A stretch of 64,000 nucleotides of DNA from NCBI RefSeq assembly GCF_000247605.1, contig NC_016894.1, positions 1,364,001 through 1,428,000 of the forward strand. Reading direction: 5' to 3'. Source of the stretch: Acetobacterium woodii DSM 1030. GTDB lineage: Bacteria; Bacillota; Clostridia; Eubacteriales; Eubacteriaceae. Shown piece after piece: positions 32,659 through 41,432 of this stretch. Each line of letters begins with the position of its first letter. Position 1 is the first letter of the stretch. The notes under the pieces were generated by a model, which was not told where the DNA came from, did not search any database, and saw nothing but the letters and a program-made list of their open reading frames with translations. Made by a program: the position numbers and the translations under genes.

Positions 32659-32831
32659 TTATAACATAAATATTTAACAGTAAATATAAATCTTAGAGTA
32701 AAATTTTGCTACTTTTAAAATCGTGATAATATAACAAAAACTGATATTATTATAACGTAAATTACAATTTATATTCAATAATGATAAAATTTATAACATA
32801 AATTGACATTATATAACAAATAATGTATAAT
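32659..32831 (+). promoter_or_regulatory. AT-rich divergent control region with TTATAAC iterons and the ATPase promoter
   Basis: A repeated direct motif TTATAACRTAAAT occurs at 32659-32671, 32751-32764 and 32792-32805, with a partial TATATAACAAAT at 32811. A promoter TTGACA (32804-32809) with a 16-bp spacer and TATAAT (32826-32831) drives the ATPase/protease pair; the last iteron overlaps its -35. The iterons are probable repressor sites for the divergent genes. Confidence 0.65.
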
Positions 32832-32855
32832 TGTTTTGAAATATGGAGGAGAAAA

Positions 32856-33953
32856 ATGTATACGGAAATTGTAAAGATAATTGAAGGTGGTATGTCAAAT
32901 GATAAAGAAAAGGTTTTTAATTATGCCACATTATTGGCGGATAATTTAGAAAAAGAAGGGGACGTTAATTTTTCAAAAAAAATCAGAACAGTTCTTTCAA
33001 AAAAAAAGAGTAGTCTAGCTTCGTTAGATAGTCTCAATTCCAAACCAGTTGATCAAGAAAGTCGTATGGATATTATTAATGTTACATATCCTACAAAAGA
33101 GAGTAACGAAATAATATTAAACAAGACAACCAAAAATGAAATAAATGAATTCATTCAAGTCTATAAGCAACGTAATAAACTTATGAAAGCAGGTATGGAA
33201 GTTGGAAATTCTTTACTTCTATATGGCCCACCTGGTTGTGGAAAAACTTCACTTGCTTCTTATATTTCTTATAAAACAGATTTACCATTAGTTGTTGCAC
33301 GTCTTGACTCTTTAATATCTTCATTACTCGGAAGCACGGCTAAAAATATACGAAAAATATTTGAATATGCATCAAAAAATGAGTGTATTCTGTTTTTAGA
33401 TGAATTTGATGTAATTGCAAAACTACGAGATGACAAACATGAAATGGGTGAATTAAAACGAGTGGTCAATAGTCTGATCCAGAATATCGATGAATTCAGT
33501 GAAAATAGTATTTTAATTGCAGCAACAAATCATGAAGAATTGCTCGATAATGCAGTATGGAGAAGATTTTCTTGGATATTGAAACTAGACAAACCGAATC
33601 ATGATGAAATTGTTTTTTTATTAGAAGATTTGCTAAAAAATACCGAAACAAATATTTTAGAAAGCAAAGGAAAAAGAAAAAAAATATCTTTTATAAATGA
33701 GTTGTATGGTTTTAGTCATGCCGACATCAAAAATATAATTAATAAATGTATCAGGAAATCAATAATTAATAATATCAATGAGATTAATAATTGGGATATT
33801 TTAACAGAGGTGTATTTAAGAAAAAACCATGAAATAGAAAATGAAGATAAATTCATTAAATATTTATACATTAATGGGGTGACACAGGAAGAAATTAATA
33901 AGTATTTGAATGTTTCTTTGCGTACTGTACGAGAAGCTACTAAATTAGATTAA
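32856..33953 (+). CDS. ietA: AAA+ ATPase of an IetAS-like defence pair
   Basis: 365 aa from the ATG at 32856 after GGAGGAGAAAA; the upstream frame overlaps the -10 box. Residues ~1-95 form an N-domain; ~95-280 the AAA+ domain with Walker A GPPGCGKTS (~125), Walker B CILFLDEFD (~182), sensor 1 AATN and arginine finger WRRF. The C-terminus (GVTQEEINKYLNVSLRTVRE) looks like a helix-turn-helix. The ATPase + subtilase pair matches the anti-phage system named IetAS. The ATPase may activate or present substrates to the protease (inference). The gene is 20 nt upstream of the protease. Confidence 0.85.
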   Translation: MYTEIVKIIEGGMSNDKEKVFNYATLLADNLEKEGDVNFSKKIRTVLSKKKSSLASLDSLNSKPVDQESRMDIINVTYPTKESNEIILNKTTKNEINEFIQVYKQRNKLMKAGMEVGNSLLLYGPPGCGKTSLASYISYKTDLPLVVARLDSLISSLLGSTAKNIRKIFEYASKNECILFLDEFDVIAKLRDDKHEMGELKRVVNSLIQNIDEFSENSILIAATNHEELLDNAVWRRFSWILKLDKPNHDEIVFLLEDLLKNTETNILESKGKRKKISFINELYGFSHADIKNIINKCIRKSIINNINEINNWDILTEVYLRKNHEIENEDKFIKYLYINGVTQEEINKYLNVSLRTVREATKLD

Positions 33954-33973
33954 ATTTGAAGGGGGATAGATTA

Positions 33974-36304
33974 ATGGTAAAAAGAGAATTGCTTCCAATT
34001 AAGTTTTTTTCAAAAAGAGATAGTGATAGTTTAAGAACTGAAGGTGGGCCGTCTCAAGATCCGAGCTGGATTCTAAATGATGAAAATCTAATTATCAGAT
34101 CTAACATGCTTGATGATAATATGACTGAAATTGATGAATTATTTAATAAGCGTAAAATTGACTATTTACCACTAGTGATCGAAGTTGATATTTTTGAAAA
34201 AGCGATAGCAAAGACGCATAGAAATGCGATAGCAAGCCTGTTTTCAATGAAAAACGGTAGTGAGATTATTGGAATGATTTCAGAAACAAAATTATTGGTA
34301 AAAGTAAACAGTAAAGAACATGCTAGAAAAATCCGTAGTAAAATAAAAGATACAGAAAAATATAAACATGCTTTATCCGCAGTGGAAAATATAGAGCCCT
34401 TTTCACCAATTATCAAAAAAAAGAAAGACGTAAAAACATATAAAATTGTATTGGTAAACTATGAAAATTATGAATTGAATTTATCAGCGGAAAGAAATTT
34501 TGAATTTAGTTGCAATCAAAAAGGGGTCGCTTTTAACAAAACAGTTTATACAGAAGATTTGACTGTTTATAAAATTAAAAATGCGGATCTGGATGTGTTA
34601 TTTGATGATGAAAATATTTCTGAAATCATCTTTGAAATCACACCAATGCCATTTATACACGCTTCATTAGACGCTTTAGAAAGCCCAAACGATTTTCAGA
34701 TACAAGTTCCGGATGATAAAAAAAGTTATCCAATTGTGGGGGTTTTAGATAATGGAATTGAATGTATTCCACATTTAGAACCATGGCTTTTAAAGGATAA
34801 GTATTCTGCTTATCCACCTGATTTAGTTGCAAAAAATCACGGCACAGCTGTTGCCAGTATAATTGTTTATGGAGATGCATTGGAAAATAAAGAACTAACT
34901 GGGAATAGCGGTTGCTTTATTTTTGATGCTACAGTATTTCCTGATCTAACAAAAGAAGATCTTGAAGAAGACGAGCTTGTTGCTAATATAAATGAAGCTA
35001 TTTCGCAGAACTGTTTGAATATCAAAATTTGGAATTTATCAGGTGGATTTCAACAGGAGATTGAAGATGAAAAATTTTCGGATTTTGCTATGGCTTTGGA
35101 TAGTATTCAAGATCGATACGGAGTAGTAATTTGTAAATCAGCTGGTAATTGTAAAAACTTTAAAACTGGTAAACCTAAAGGTAAAATCAATATCGGTGCC
35201 GATTCTGTAAGAGCTTTGACTGTTGGTTCAATAGCCCAATCTAAGGCAGAATCCGATTACTCAGAAATAAACTATCCATCTCCTTTTACCAAAATCGGTA
35301 GAGGGCCTGGCAATATAATTAAACCTGAGTTGGTACATTTTGGAGGAAACGCAGGCAAAAACACTGTCTCGGGAGTAAAAGTAATTAATGTTAATGGTGA
35401 ACTTTCTGAATCTGCGGGAACAAGTTTTGCTACTCCACGAATTGCAGATCTGTTATCTGGATTAGAAAATGAAATTGCCGATGAATTCGATCCATTATTG
35501 GTCAAGGCTTTAGCGATTCACTCATCAAACTATCCTAAAAACGTTAAAATGACTCAAGAAAACAAAGTTAAAGAAATGGGATTCGGCCTGCCAAAGCCAA
35601 TTAATGAAATACTGTATAACAATCCAAATGAAGTAACGCTAATCCTCAAAGATACACTTGAAAAAAGTAAGTTCATTGATATCCTTGATTTTCCAATGCC
35701 TGATTGTTTAGTTTTTGATGGAAAATTTACAGGACAAATTATAGCGACATTAGTTTATAATCCATATTTAAAAACAGCTCAAGCAAATGAATATTGTCAA
35801 TCAAATATTGATATATACATGGGTACTTTTGATGAAAAAACTCAAAGAGATACATCTAAATTCAATGTACTAAATCCAATAGGCAGAAAAGGCTCCCATA
35901 ATTTATTAAATCCGTCATGCTATAGTGCTACAAAGCTAAAAGCAATGAATGACTCTTTCTCAAAATCTGAAAGATTTTTAACGAAGTGTGGAAGTAAATT
36001 CTATCCTATCAAGAAATATGCAGTTGATTTAAAAGATTTGACAGATGGAAATAAAGAAAAATATCTTGGTTCAGGTAGGAAATGGTTTTTGAAAATTGAG
36101 GGATTATATAGAAGTAGTATTGAAGATGAAGCAATAAAAAATAATGAAATATTGAGTCAAGATTTTTGTCTTGTGCTAACAATTAAGCATCCAAACCCTG
36201 ACGTGCCCGTTTATAATGAAGTTGTAAAAGGGCTTGCAGAAAACAATTTCTGGCATCAAAATATTAACTTGCGAAATCAAATCAATGTCGTGTTACATAA
36301 TTAG
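33974..36304 (+). CDS. ietS: Subtilisin-like (S8) serine protease of an IetAS-like defence pair
   Basis: 776 aa from the ATG at 33974 after AAGGGGGATAG. Residues ~1-245 form an N-terminal region without signal peptide, so the protease is cytoplasmic. The S8 catalytic triad is present: Asp259 in VGVLDNGIE, His289 in NHGTAVAS, Ser484 in AGTSFATPRIA, with the oxyanion Asn in CKSAGN. The ~240-aa C-terminal part is not assignable. Together with the upstream AAA+ ATPase it matches IetAS, a known two-gene defence system; on phage attack it probably cuts host or phage proteins (inference). Confidence 0.88.
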   Translation: MVKRELLPIKFFSKRDSDSLRTEGGPSQDPSWILNDENLIIRSNMLDDNMTEIDELFNKRKIDYLPLVIEVDIFEKAIAKTHRNAIASLFSMKNGSEIIGMISETKLLVKVNSKEHARKIRSKIKDTEKYKHALSAVENIEPFSPIIKKKKDVKTYKIVLVNYENYELNLSAERNFEFSCNQKGVAFNKTVYTEDLTVYKIKNADLDVLFDDENISEIIFEITPMPFIHASLDALESPNDFQIQVPDDKKSYPIVGVLDNGIECIPHLEPWLLKDKYSAYPPDLVAKNHGTAVASIIVYGDALENKELTGNSGCFIFDATVFPDLTKEDLEEDELVANINEAISQNCLNIKIWNLSGGFQQEIEDEKFSDFAMALDSIQDRYGVVICKSAGNCKNFKTGKPKGKINIGADSVRALTVGSIAQSKAESDYSEINYPSPFTKIGRGPGNIIKPELVHFGGNAGKNTVSGVKVINVNGELSESAGTSFATPRIADLLSGLENEIADEFDPLLVKALAIHSSNYPKNVKMTQENKVKEMGFGLPKPINEILYNNPNEVTLILKDTLEKSKFIDILDFPMPDCLVFDGKFTGQIIATLVYNPYLKTAQANEYCQSNIDIYMGTFDEKTQRDTSKFNVLNPIGRKGSHNLLNPSCYSATKLKAMNDSFSKSERFLTKCGSKFYPIKKYAVDLKDLTDGNKEKYLGSGRKWFLKIEGLYRSSIEDEAIKNNEILSQDFCLVLTIKHPNPDVPVYNEVVKGLAENNFWHQNINLRNQINVVLHN

Positions 36305-37020
36305 CTATTACTTAAGTCTTTTTCGATAGTTTTAATTGTTTTCTTTTGATTTTCACTTGTTGTCTTCGAGTATTCTTTGCAGGTATAGTAGCTATCTAAA
36401 CTATAAATAGAAAAAAGATTAAAAATCAAAGAAAACATTTCGATTATTCCGTGCATGATTATTAATAGATAAATAAATATAATAAGAAAGCTAGAAATGT
36501 TTTTTATGTTAAGTGATATAAAATTCAAAATATCCGGGTTGGCTGATATGATCGACACAGTAATTTTTATAAATAGGCTTAGTACTAATGTGAAAATATA
36601 GTAAAACAAAACGCCCAAAATATGAATCAAATAATTTTGAAATTTATTATATGGGCCATTTTTTATTGAAGATAACTTCATAATAGTTTTGGGAGTTACA
36701 ATTGCTTGCATTAGTGCAAATCCTGTTAATCCGGCTGCAAAAAAAGCTATGTTCACGCCGATGCTACAATCGACAAATTGAGTAAAAATTAATGAAGTTG
36801 AGTTGCTGATTATGAGAAAACATGTAATCACAATAGAAGGAATAATTATAAATAAATATAAAATCCATAATTCACTTGTGGGTTTTATTTTTTTTAGACC
36901 GTCTATAATCAGTGATGATAATGGCTTGGAATTTTGATCATCAATAACTGCTATTAAATCAAGAAAATCATCAGAAGCGGTTGATGTACTCGTATTTGGA
37001 GACTCATTACTGTTCTTCAT
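36301..37020 (-). CDS. Predicted multi-pass membrane protein, unknown
   Basis: 239 aa from the ATG at complement 37020 (MKNSNESPNTSTSTASDDFL); an earlier start (37056) lies deep in the next gene. An acidic, Ser/Thr-rich N-tail is followed by about four hydrophobic helices (WILYLFIIIPSIVITCFLII; CSIGVNIAFFAAGLTGFALM; YLIHILGVLFYYIFTLVLSL; ISSFLIIFIYLLIIMHGIIE). It converges on the protease gene with stops overlapping by 4 nt, and overlaps the 50-aa gene upstream by 14 nt. I recognise no family. In this setting it may be a membrane effector or accessory of the island. Confidence 0.7.
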   Translation of the reverse strand: MKNSNESPNTSTSTASDDFLDLIAVIDDQNSKPLSSLIIDGLKKIKPTSELWILYLFIIIPSIVITCFLIISNSTSLIFTQFVDCSIGVNIAFFAAGLTGFALMQAIVTPKTIMKLSSIKNGPYNKFQNYLIHILGVLFYYIFTLVLSLFIKITVSIISANPDILNFISLNIKNISSFLIIFIYLLIIMHGIIEMFSLIFNLFSIYSLDSYYTCKEYSKTTSENQKKTIKTIEKDLSNS

Positions 37021-37159
37021 TTTCTTCTGATGTTTTTTCGTTGTATTCTGGATCATTTAGTATTGCCGTAATTATATCGCTAGTGGTTTCATAAGAATCA
37101 TTTATTGGATTTCGATTTCTTTCAGGGGTTATTACTTCATTGAGATTCTTTTTATTCAT
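37007..37159 (-). CDS. Small 50-aa protein upstream of the membrane protein
   Basis: ATG at complement 37159 after a strong AAGGAGAACTT site. The product is polar and acidic (MNKKNLNEVITPERNRNPIN to YNEKTSEENEEQ), with no membrane segment. The stop lies 14 nt inside the next gene, so the two are translationally coupled. No family recognised. Confidence 0.55.
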   Translation of the reverse strand: MNKKNLNEVITPERNRNPINDSYETTSDIITAILNDPEYNEKTSEENEEQ

Positions 37160-37372
37160 AAGTTCTCCTTTAAATTATAAGTACTATTTTCGAATTCGAA
37201 AAATCAGCCAATTTTGGAGTTTCTCATCATCCAAGTTACAACTTTTAACTGTTTAAGAGTATTATATATCAGACTACGTGAAATGAAAACAATATTATTT
37301 ATAGTATAAAGTTGTTTTTCTAATTGACCAAATTTAGTTTTAGTTTTTGATATTTTAAAAAGAGCGTATATT

Positions 37373-37516
37373 TCAGGAAATAGTTTGAATTACACTGGCA
37401 GCTTGCAGTAAATATGGTCCAGCAGCAATCAGAACATCAATTCCTTTATCGGCTATGAATTTGAGACAATTTTCGACTTTTGACTTAAGTCCGTCTTTGT
37501 TTTTTGAAGCAATCAT
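37373..37516 (-). CDS. Doubtful 47-aa open frame
   Basis: An ATG with a weak AAGG site opens MIASKNKDGLKSKVENCLKF, continuing to GIDVLIAAGPYLLQAA. It may be a fragment of a longer gene; it abuts the start of the broken gene on the other strand at 37517. No family recognised. Confidence 0.25.
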   Translation of the reverse strand: MIASKNKDGLKSKVENCLKFIADKGIDVLIAAGPYLLQAASVIQTIS

Positions 37517-37914
37517 TTGCCTTTTAGAGTATTAAATGATTTGCCGATTGAATACGGGAAAAAAAGAAGTATATGTGTAGATCTTGCAGTTATTAGCAAC
37601 GATTTAGAAGATAAAGATGTTCTTCAACGAAAAGGGCAAGCGGAATTCGTTGCGGAGTTTAAATTTGAACCTTCTGAAATGAGAAAAAAAGAAATTTGTA
37701 TACACAAATTGCCTGTTGTAGGATGGAGTGAAGTTTTAGAAGATGCTGAAAGAGTAAAGAGATTTGTCGATAATAGTGTGGTGTAGCAGTTTTAATAGAT
37801 GAATTTGGGAGATTTAAGAACAAAGCCATCAATAATGAAAGTATATGGATTGATTGGGGAAACTACAACTCAGAGAAATATAACATTTCGGTTTTATATG
37901 CCGAATATCAGTAA
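37517..37914 (+). pseudogene. Frameshifted unknown gene, possible nuclease-like protein
   Basis: No good start is present (TTG at 37517 without a ribosome binding site). The first part contains ICVDLAVISND and FVAEFKFEPSEMRKKEICIH, a D...EFK arrangement seen in restriction-type nuclease folds. It stops at 37784; the -1 frame continues with VAVLIDEFGRFKNKAINNES and ISVLYAEYQ to TAA 37912. One base is missing near 37780. Identity uncertain. Confidence 0.4.
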
Positions 37915-37986
37915 GTTTGTTTTATAAGCTAATCTTATTTTTAGAATTTAAAGTCGATTTATCAATGTGAAGGGAAGAGGAGTCAT

Positions 37987-38832
37987 ATGCCGGAATTAGT
38001 TTTAAAAAGTAAAGAAATAGAAGTGCTCTCAGTATCTATTGAAATGAGCGAAAATGATTTTGCCACCATTGAATCAGAAATAACAAATGCAAATGAATAT
38101 TATTAAAAAAAATGTAATGATAATTACGTTGGAAAAATTGAAATAACTGATAACAGAGTAAATATTAAAAATGAAGTAAGATTTAAAGGGGATAAGTCAC
38201 CAGATCTCTGGTTTTCCAAAGAAAAAAGATTGACGAATAACATATGTATCGACGATTTTTTAGCTGATGATTCTATTCAAAATAAAGAAAGAAGAATCAT
38301 TATTGTGTTAGAAAGTCCGCATGTAAATGAGTTTGAGATTGGCGGGAACCCAATCCCTGCTATTGGAGCAACAGGATATGCACTAGAGAATAAATTTTCG
38401 GAAATATTTGATAATTATTTAAAATCGAAAGATTCAGATATTAGATTTGATGATGGTTATTATCACGTTTTTATAATGAATGCTATTGAATACCAGTGTA
38501 GTTTAGGTTTTAGTACATCAAGATATAGAGATATTGTGTTTAAAAGCCTATGGGAACAAAATGAAATTATAGATAGTTTTAGTTCAAGGTTAAGCAAGTA
38601 CAATCCAATAATTACAATTTCATTATGTACAAAAGGAAACAAAACTAATTTTAAGAAAATTGCTTTAGATAGCTTTGATTATTGTAAAGATAAAAAATTA
38701 ACTATGCGGAATATGGTTATTAATGAAATAGTTTCTAATTCTGATTTAAATCAAGAGCATAAAATAATTAGAGGGTGTCACCCGTCAAGCTGGAATCGTA
38801 GGAAAGCATTTAGAAAATTTCAAAAAATTTAA
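37987..38832 (+). CDS. Unknown protein with a uracil-DNA-glycosylase-like look, interrupted by an in-frame stop
   Basis: An ATG after AAGGGAAGAGGAGTCAT opens MPELVLKSKEIEVLSVSIEM; TAA at 38104-38106 interrupts, and the same frame then runs open to 38832. The downstream part (alternative TTG start at 38230, 200 aa) has IIIVLESPHVNEFE, YHVFIMNAIEYQ and GCHPSSWNRRK; the ESPH / NA / HPSSW spacing recalls uracil-DNA-glycosylase-like proteins, but I am not sure. The whole gene would be 281 codons. It ends the cargo of the second insert. Confidence 0.5.
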
Positions 38833-39120
38833 AAATGAATCAAATATCAAAAATTATAAAATTCACCGTAATATTCAATGATCAATGGTGTAATAAAAGT
38901 TTAATGTCTCAATCACCACAGCAATAATAACGGTGTACCTATTAGTGATGGAATAGAGTTTCAGTATCATTCTTCTATCTATATCAGGTGTTCCCCGAAT
39001 TTTAAATTTGCCCCCTATTTTGCCCCTTATTCTTAAAAAACCAAAAAATTAAACAAATCAAAAAACCGCATAATATAGGCATTTGTGAATGCTCTAAAAT
39101 TAAAATAAACATACTTTGAT
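38833..39120. other. Intergenic stretch at the right end of the second insert
   Basis: AT-rich, no gene seen. The segment TTTGCCCCCTATTTTGCCCC (39006-39025) has a counterpart at 30520-30540 (TTGCCCCTTTTTTTGCCC) and at the integrase 3' end, so it may be part of the element ends. Confidence 0.4.
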
Positions 39121-39123
39121 ATT

Positions 39124-39164
39124 TCAGTAGGTCGGGGGTTCGATTCCCCCCGCTAGCTCCAGTA
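39124..39164 (+). repeat. tRNA-Thr(CGU) 3' fragment, copy C (right border)
   Basis: 41 bp identical to 23012-23052 and 30941-30981 (TCAGTAGG to CTCCAGTA). The upstream flank is unlike copies A and B, while the downstream flank with its terminator is like copy A. It marks the right border of the second insert. Confidence 0.78.
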
Positions 39165-39182
39165 AAAAATAATATTATGTTA

Positions 39183-39213
39183 AAAGAATGGCTTAAAATA
39201 GCCATTCTTTTTT
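39183..39213 (+). terminator. Terminator next to att copy C
   Basis: AAAGAATGGC pairs with GCCATTCTTT, followed by TTTTTT; same hairpin as at 23071. Confidence 0.7.
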
Positions 39214-39261
39214 ATTCTTTGATTTTAATCTAGTAAGCGTCAATTGTAGACCACATAGTAG

Positions 39262-39313
39262 AAAAGTTCGAATTATGAGATAATGAAAAAATCATTTCAC
39301 GGTTCGAACTTTT
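39262..39313. repeat. Inverted repeat / possible terminator
   Basis: Perfect 11-bp arms AAAAGTTCGAA (39262-39272) and TTCGAACTTTT (39303-39313), then TTT. It may be the terminator or end of the IS66 relic that follows. Confidence 0.5.
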
Positions 39314-39324
39314 TTAATGCAGGG

Positions 39325-39590
39325 CTATTTTTGCTGATTAGTCAGTACCATGGATTGACGACAAATATCCGGCAGTTGGTCGGACCAGGGAAGAAAAGGT
39401 TCCGGAGCGGTTTCATTTTCACGATCAATAGTTGGCATCTGCTCAAAGAGATAGTTTAAATATTTGTAGGAATTGAGGTCATTGAGTTTGGCATTCTGAA
39501 TAAGACTGAACGCGGTTGCGCCGCTGGCCGTTTTACAGAAAAGAAAGTTTTTTCTGGCGATGACGAAAGGTTTGATCTGCTGTTCGCAGA
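39325..39590 (-). pseudogene. C-terminal fragment of an IS66 transposase
   Basis: The minus strand reads VIARKNFLFCKTASGATAFS, then LNDLNSYKYLNYLFEQMPTI and FLPWSDQLPDICRQ, the conserved end of IS66 TnpC, and stops at 39325. Only the last ~85 codons remain. Confidence 0.7.
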
Positions 39591-39639
39591 GTTATTCTTA
39601 TGTCAGGATAACGGGCTGAAAACAGCATCCGACCATTTA

Positions 39640-39866
39640 CGGTAGGTCGAAAAAACTGGCTCTTCTCAGATACACCCAAAGGAGCTTCTGCCAGTGCTGC
39701 GATTTATAGTCTTGTCGAAACTGCCAAAGCAAATGGGCTGAATGTCTATGCCTATCTTAATCATCTGAAGCTGTACATGCCAGATGCGGATTATCTGAAT
39801 GATTCGGAGGCACTGGAAGAACTGATGCCCTGGTCAGAGCAGATACAGGCGGAATGCAAACTATAA
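39640..39866 (+). pseudogene. C-terminal fragment of a second IS66 transposase
   Basis: The plus strand reads GRKNWLFSDTPKGASASAAI, then TAKANGLNVYAYLNHLKLYM and LMPWSEQIQAEC, again an IS66 TnpC end, stopping at 39864. It lies back to back with the minus-strand fragment; the sequences differ enough to come from two elements. Confidence 0.7.
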
Positions 39867-40035
39867 AGAGATTTATCCAGAATTGGTCTGCTATTAGCTC
39901 CAGTTCTTTTTTATTTTTTGTGGCACCTTGTTATTAAGCGCTTACCAAACTTCGAAAAGGCCTCAGTCATTTTCCATGTATGTTTTGTATGAGAATCTAC
40001 GCTGATAAACCGAGCACCAGGGAATAGGTTGGCAA

Positions 40036-41409
40036 CTATTCTGAAAGATCGGTAGCGGTTCGGATTTCCTGAAGAATTTGTGTCAAGGCATCAAGATCCT
40101 TGAGAGGAACTCCCGAAAGACAGAGGCGGATCGCTCGGGATGGAATATGGGAAGTTGTTAAATCGTGAACAGAATGATTTTGTGAGGGCAAATAACAATC
40201 GGCTGCCGGCATTATATAAATTCCTTGCGGCTTCAGCCTTTCTTCCAAAGCCAGAGCGGTCATTCCAGGTGGTAGTATCATCCATATGAAGATGCCTTCC
40301 TCCGGAACATACCAGAAAAGATCTGGTGGCGCCAAGGACTCCAAAATTCGTCTTGCAAACATTAGCTTTTTTTTATAGATCCGTCGGATCTTAAGATTGT
40401 GCCTAGCATACATCCCGGATTGAATGAAAAGTTGGAGAGCGGCTTGGGGGAGTTGGGATGTATTGAGATCCATGAGTCTTTTGAGTTGCATGATCTCATG
40501 GGATAGGTCCTCAGGTAGAACGGCAACGCCAATACGAATTCCCGGCATGAACGTCTTAGAAAAACTACGAATATGGATAGTACTCTTTTTCGTGTCATAG
40601 TAATGGATAGGAAGAGAGTTCCCTTTCGATCTGAGAGCGGAAAGATAGTCATCTTCTATGATGCGTACGCCATAATATTGGGAGAGGGCTGCAACATGGT
40701 GCTTGGTCTTTTCGTCTAATGAGAAGCCGGTGGGATTCTGATTTCTAGGGATAACGTAGAAAGCTTTGATATCTCCTGACTTAAAGAGGCACTCTAGCTG
40801 ATTTAGGTCATACCCGTCTATTGAACGGGGGATGCCTACCATAGGGATGTCAAGCTGCTTAGCCAGATCAAGAGCTAATCCATAAGTGGGGACCTCGACC
40901 AGTAGTTTGCCTGAACAGTTCTTAAAAAGAGTCTGAAAAGCGATGGCAATGGCTTGTTGAGCGCCAGAAGTGATAAGGATGCGTTCAGACGGGGTGTAGA
41001 TGCCGTCCTTCTCGAAAAATGTTTTCAGTTCTTCACGGAGTGGCGGATGGCAGCCACTGTATTCATAGTAGAACAGCCCGTTTTGATAGCGATCGACGGA
41101 GGTGTTGATTACGTGGGTGAACTCCCTGTACGGGATGAGATTTTCCTCTGGCCTGATAGTTTTAAAGTCTACAGAGTCTCTGGATAGCGTAGGTTCTGCG
41201 TGGTTCCTTATAAGGTAGAAGCCACTGCAGGGGATTGAATAGACTAAATGGGATTCCTCTAATTCTGCGTAGGCCTTGTTGACAGTAATCTTGTTGATGC
41301 CAAGTTTTTCCGCTAATTTTCTACAGCTAGGAAGGCGCTGTCCTTGGCGGATAGTACCATGTTCGATTTCTTTGAGTATGTAGTCGATGACCAATTGCGT
41401 CTTATTCAT
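40036..41409 (-). CDS. MocR-type regulator: GntR helix-turn-helix fused to a class I aminotransferase domain
   Basis: 457 aa; ATG after GGAGGAAAT. Residues 1-75 form the GntR winged helix (LPSCRKLAEKLGINKITVNK). Residues ~95-455 form an aminotransferase fold, with SGAQQAIAIAFQTLF, PRNQNPTGFSLD and the PLP-binding Lys in IRSFSKTFMPGIRIG. MocR proteins use PLP as sensor and typically regulate vitamin B6, GABA or amino-acid genes next to them. Here the partner is the divergent class III aminotransferase at 41731. A MITE-like element lies in the shared control region. Confidence 0.93.
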   Translation of the reverse strand: MNKTQLVIDYILKEIEHGTIRQGQRLPSCRKLAEKLGINKITVNKAYAELEESHLVYSIPCSGFYLIRNHAEPTLSRDSVDFKTIRPEENLIPYREFTHVINTSVDRYQNGLFYYEYSGCHPPLREELKTFFEKDGIYTPSERILITSGAQQAIAIAFQTLFKNCSGKLLVEVPTYGLALDLAKQLDIPMVGIPRSIDGYDLNQLECLFKSGDIKAFYVIPRNQNPTGFSLDEKTKHHVAALSQYYGVRIIEDDYLSALRSKGNSLPIHYYDTKKSTIHIRSFSKTFMPGIRIGVAVLPEDLSHEIMQLKRLMDLNTSQLPQAALQLFIQSGMYARHNLKIRRIYKKKLMFARRILESLAPPDLFWYVPEEGIFIWMILPPGMTALALEERLKPQGIYIMPAADCYLPSQNHSVHDLTTSHIPSRAIRLCLSGVPLKDLDALTQILQEIRTATDLSE

Positions 41410-41432
41410 ATTTCCTCCAAATTATAGAAATG

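Noticed and set aside
32856-36304. BREX- or Lon-type protease system
   Set aside because: The protease has the S8 Asp-His-Ser triad rather than a Lon Ser-Lys dyad, and no methylase or PglZ gene is nearby.
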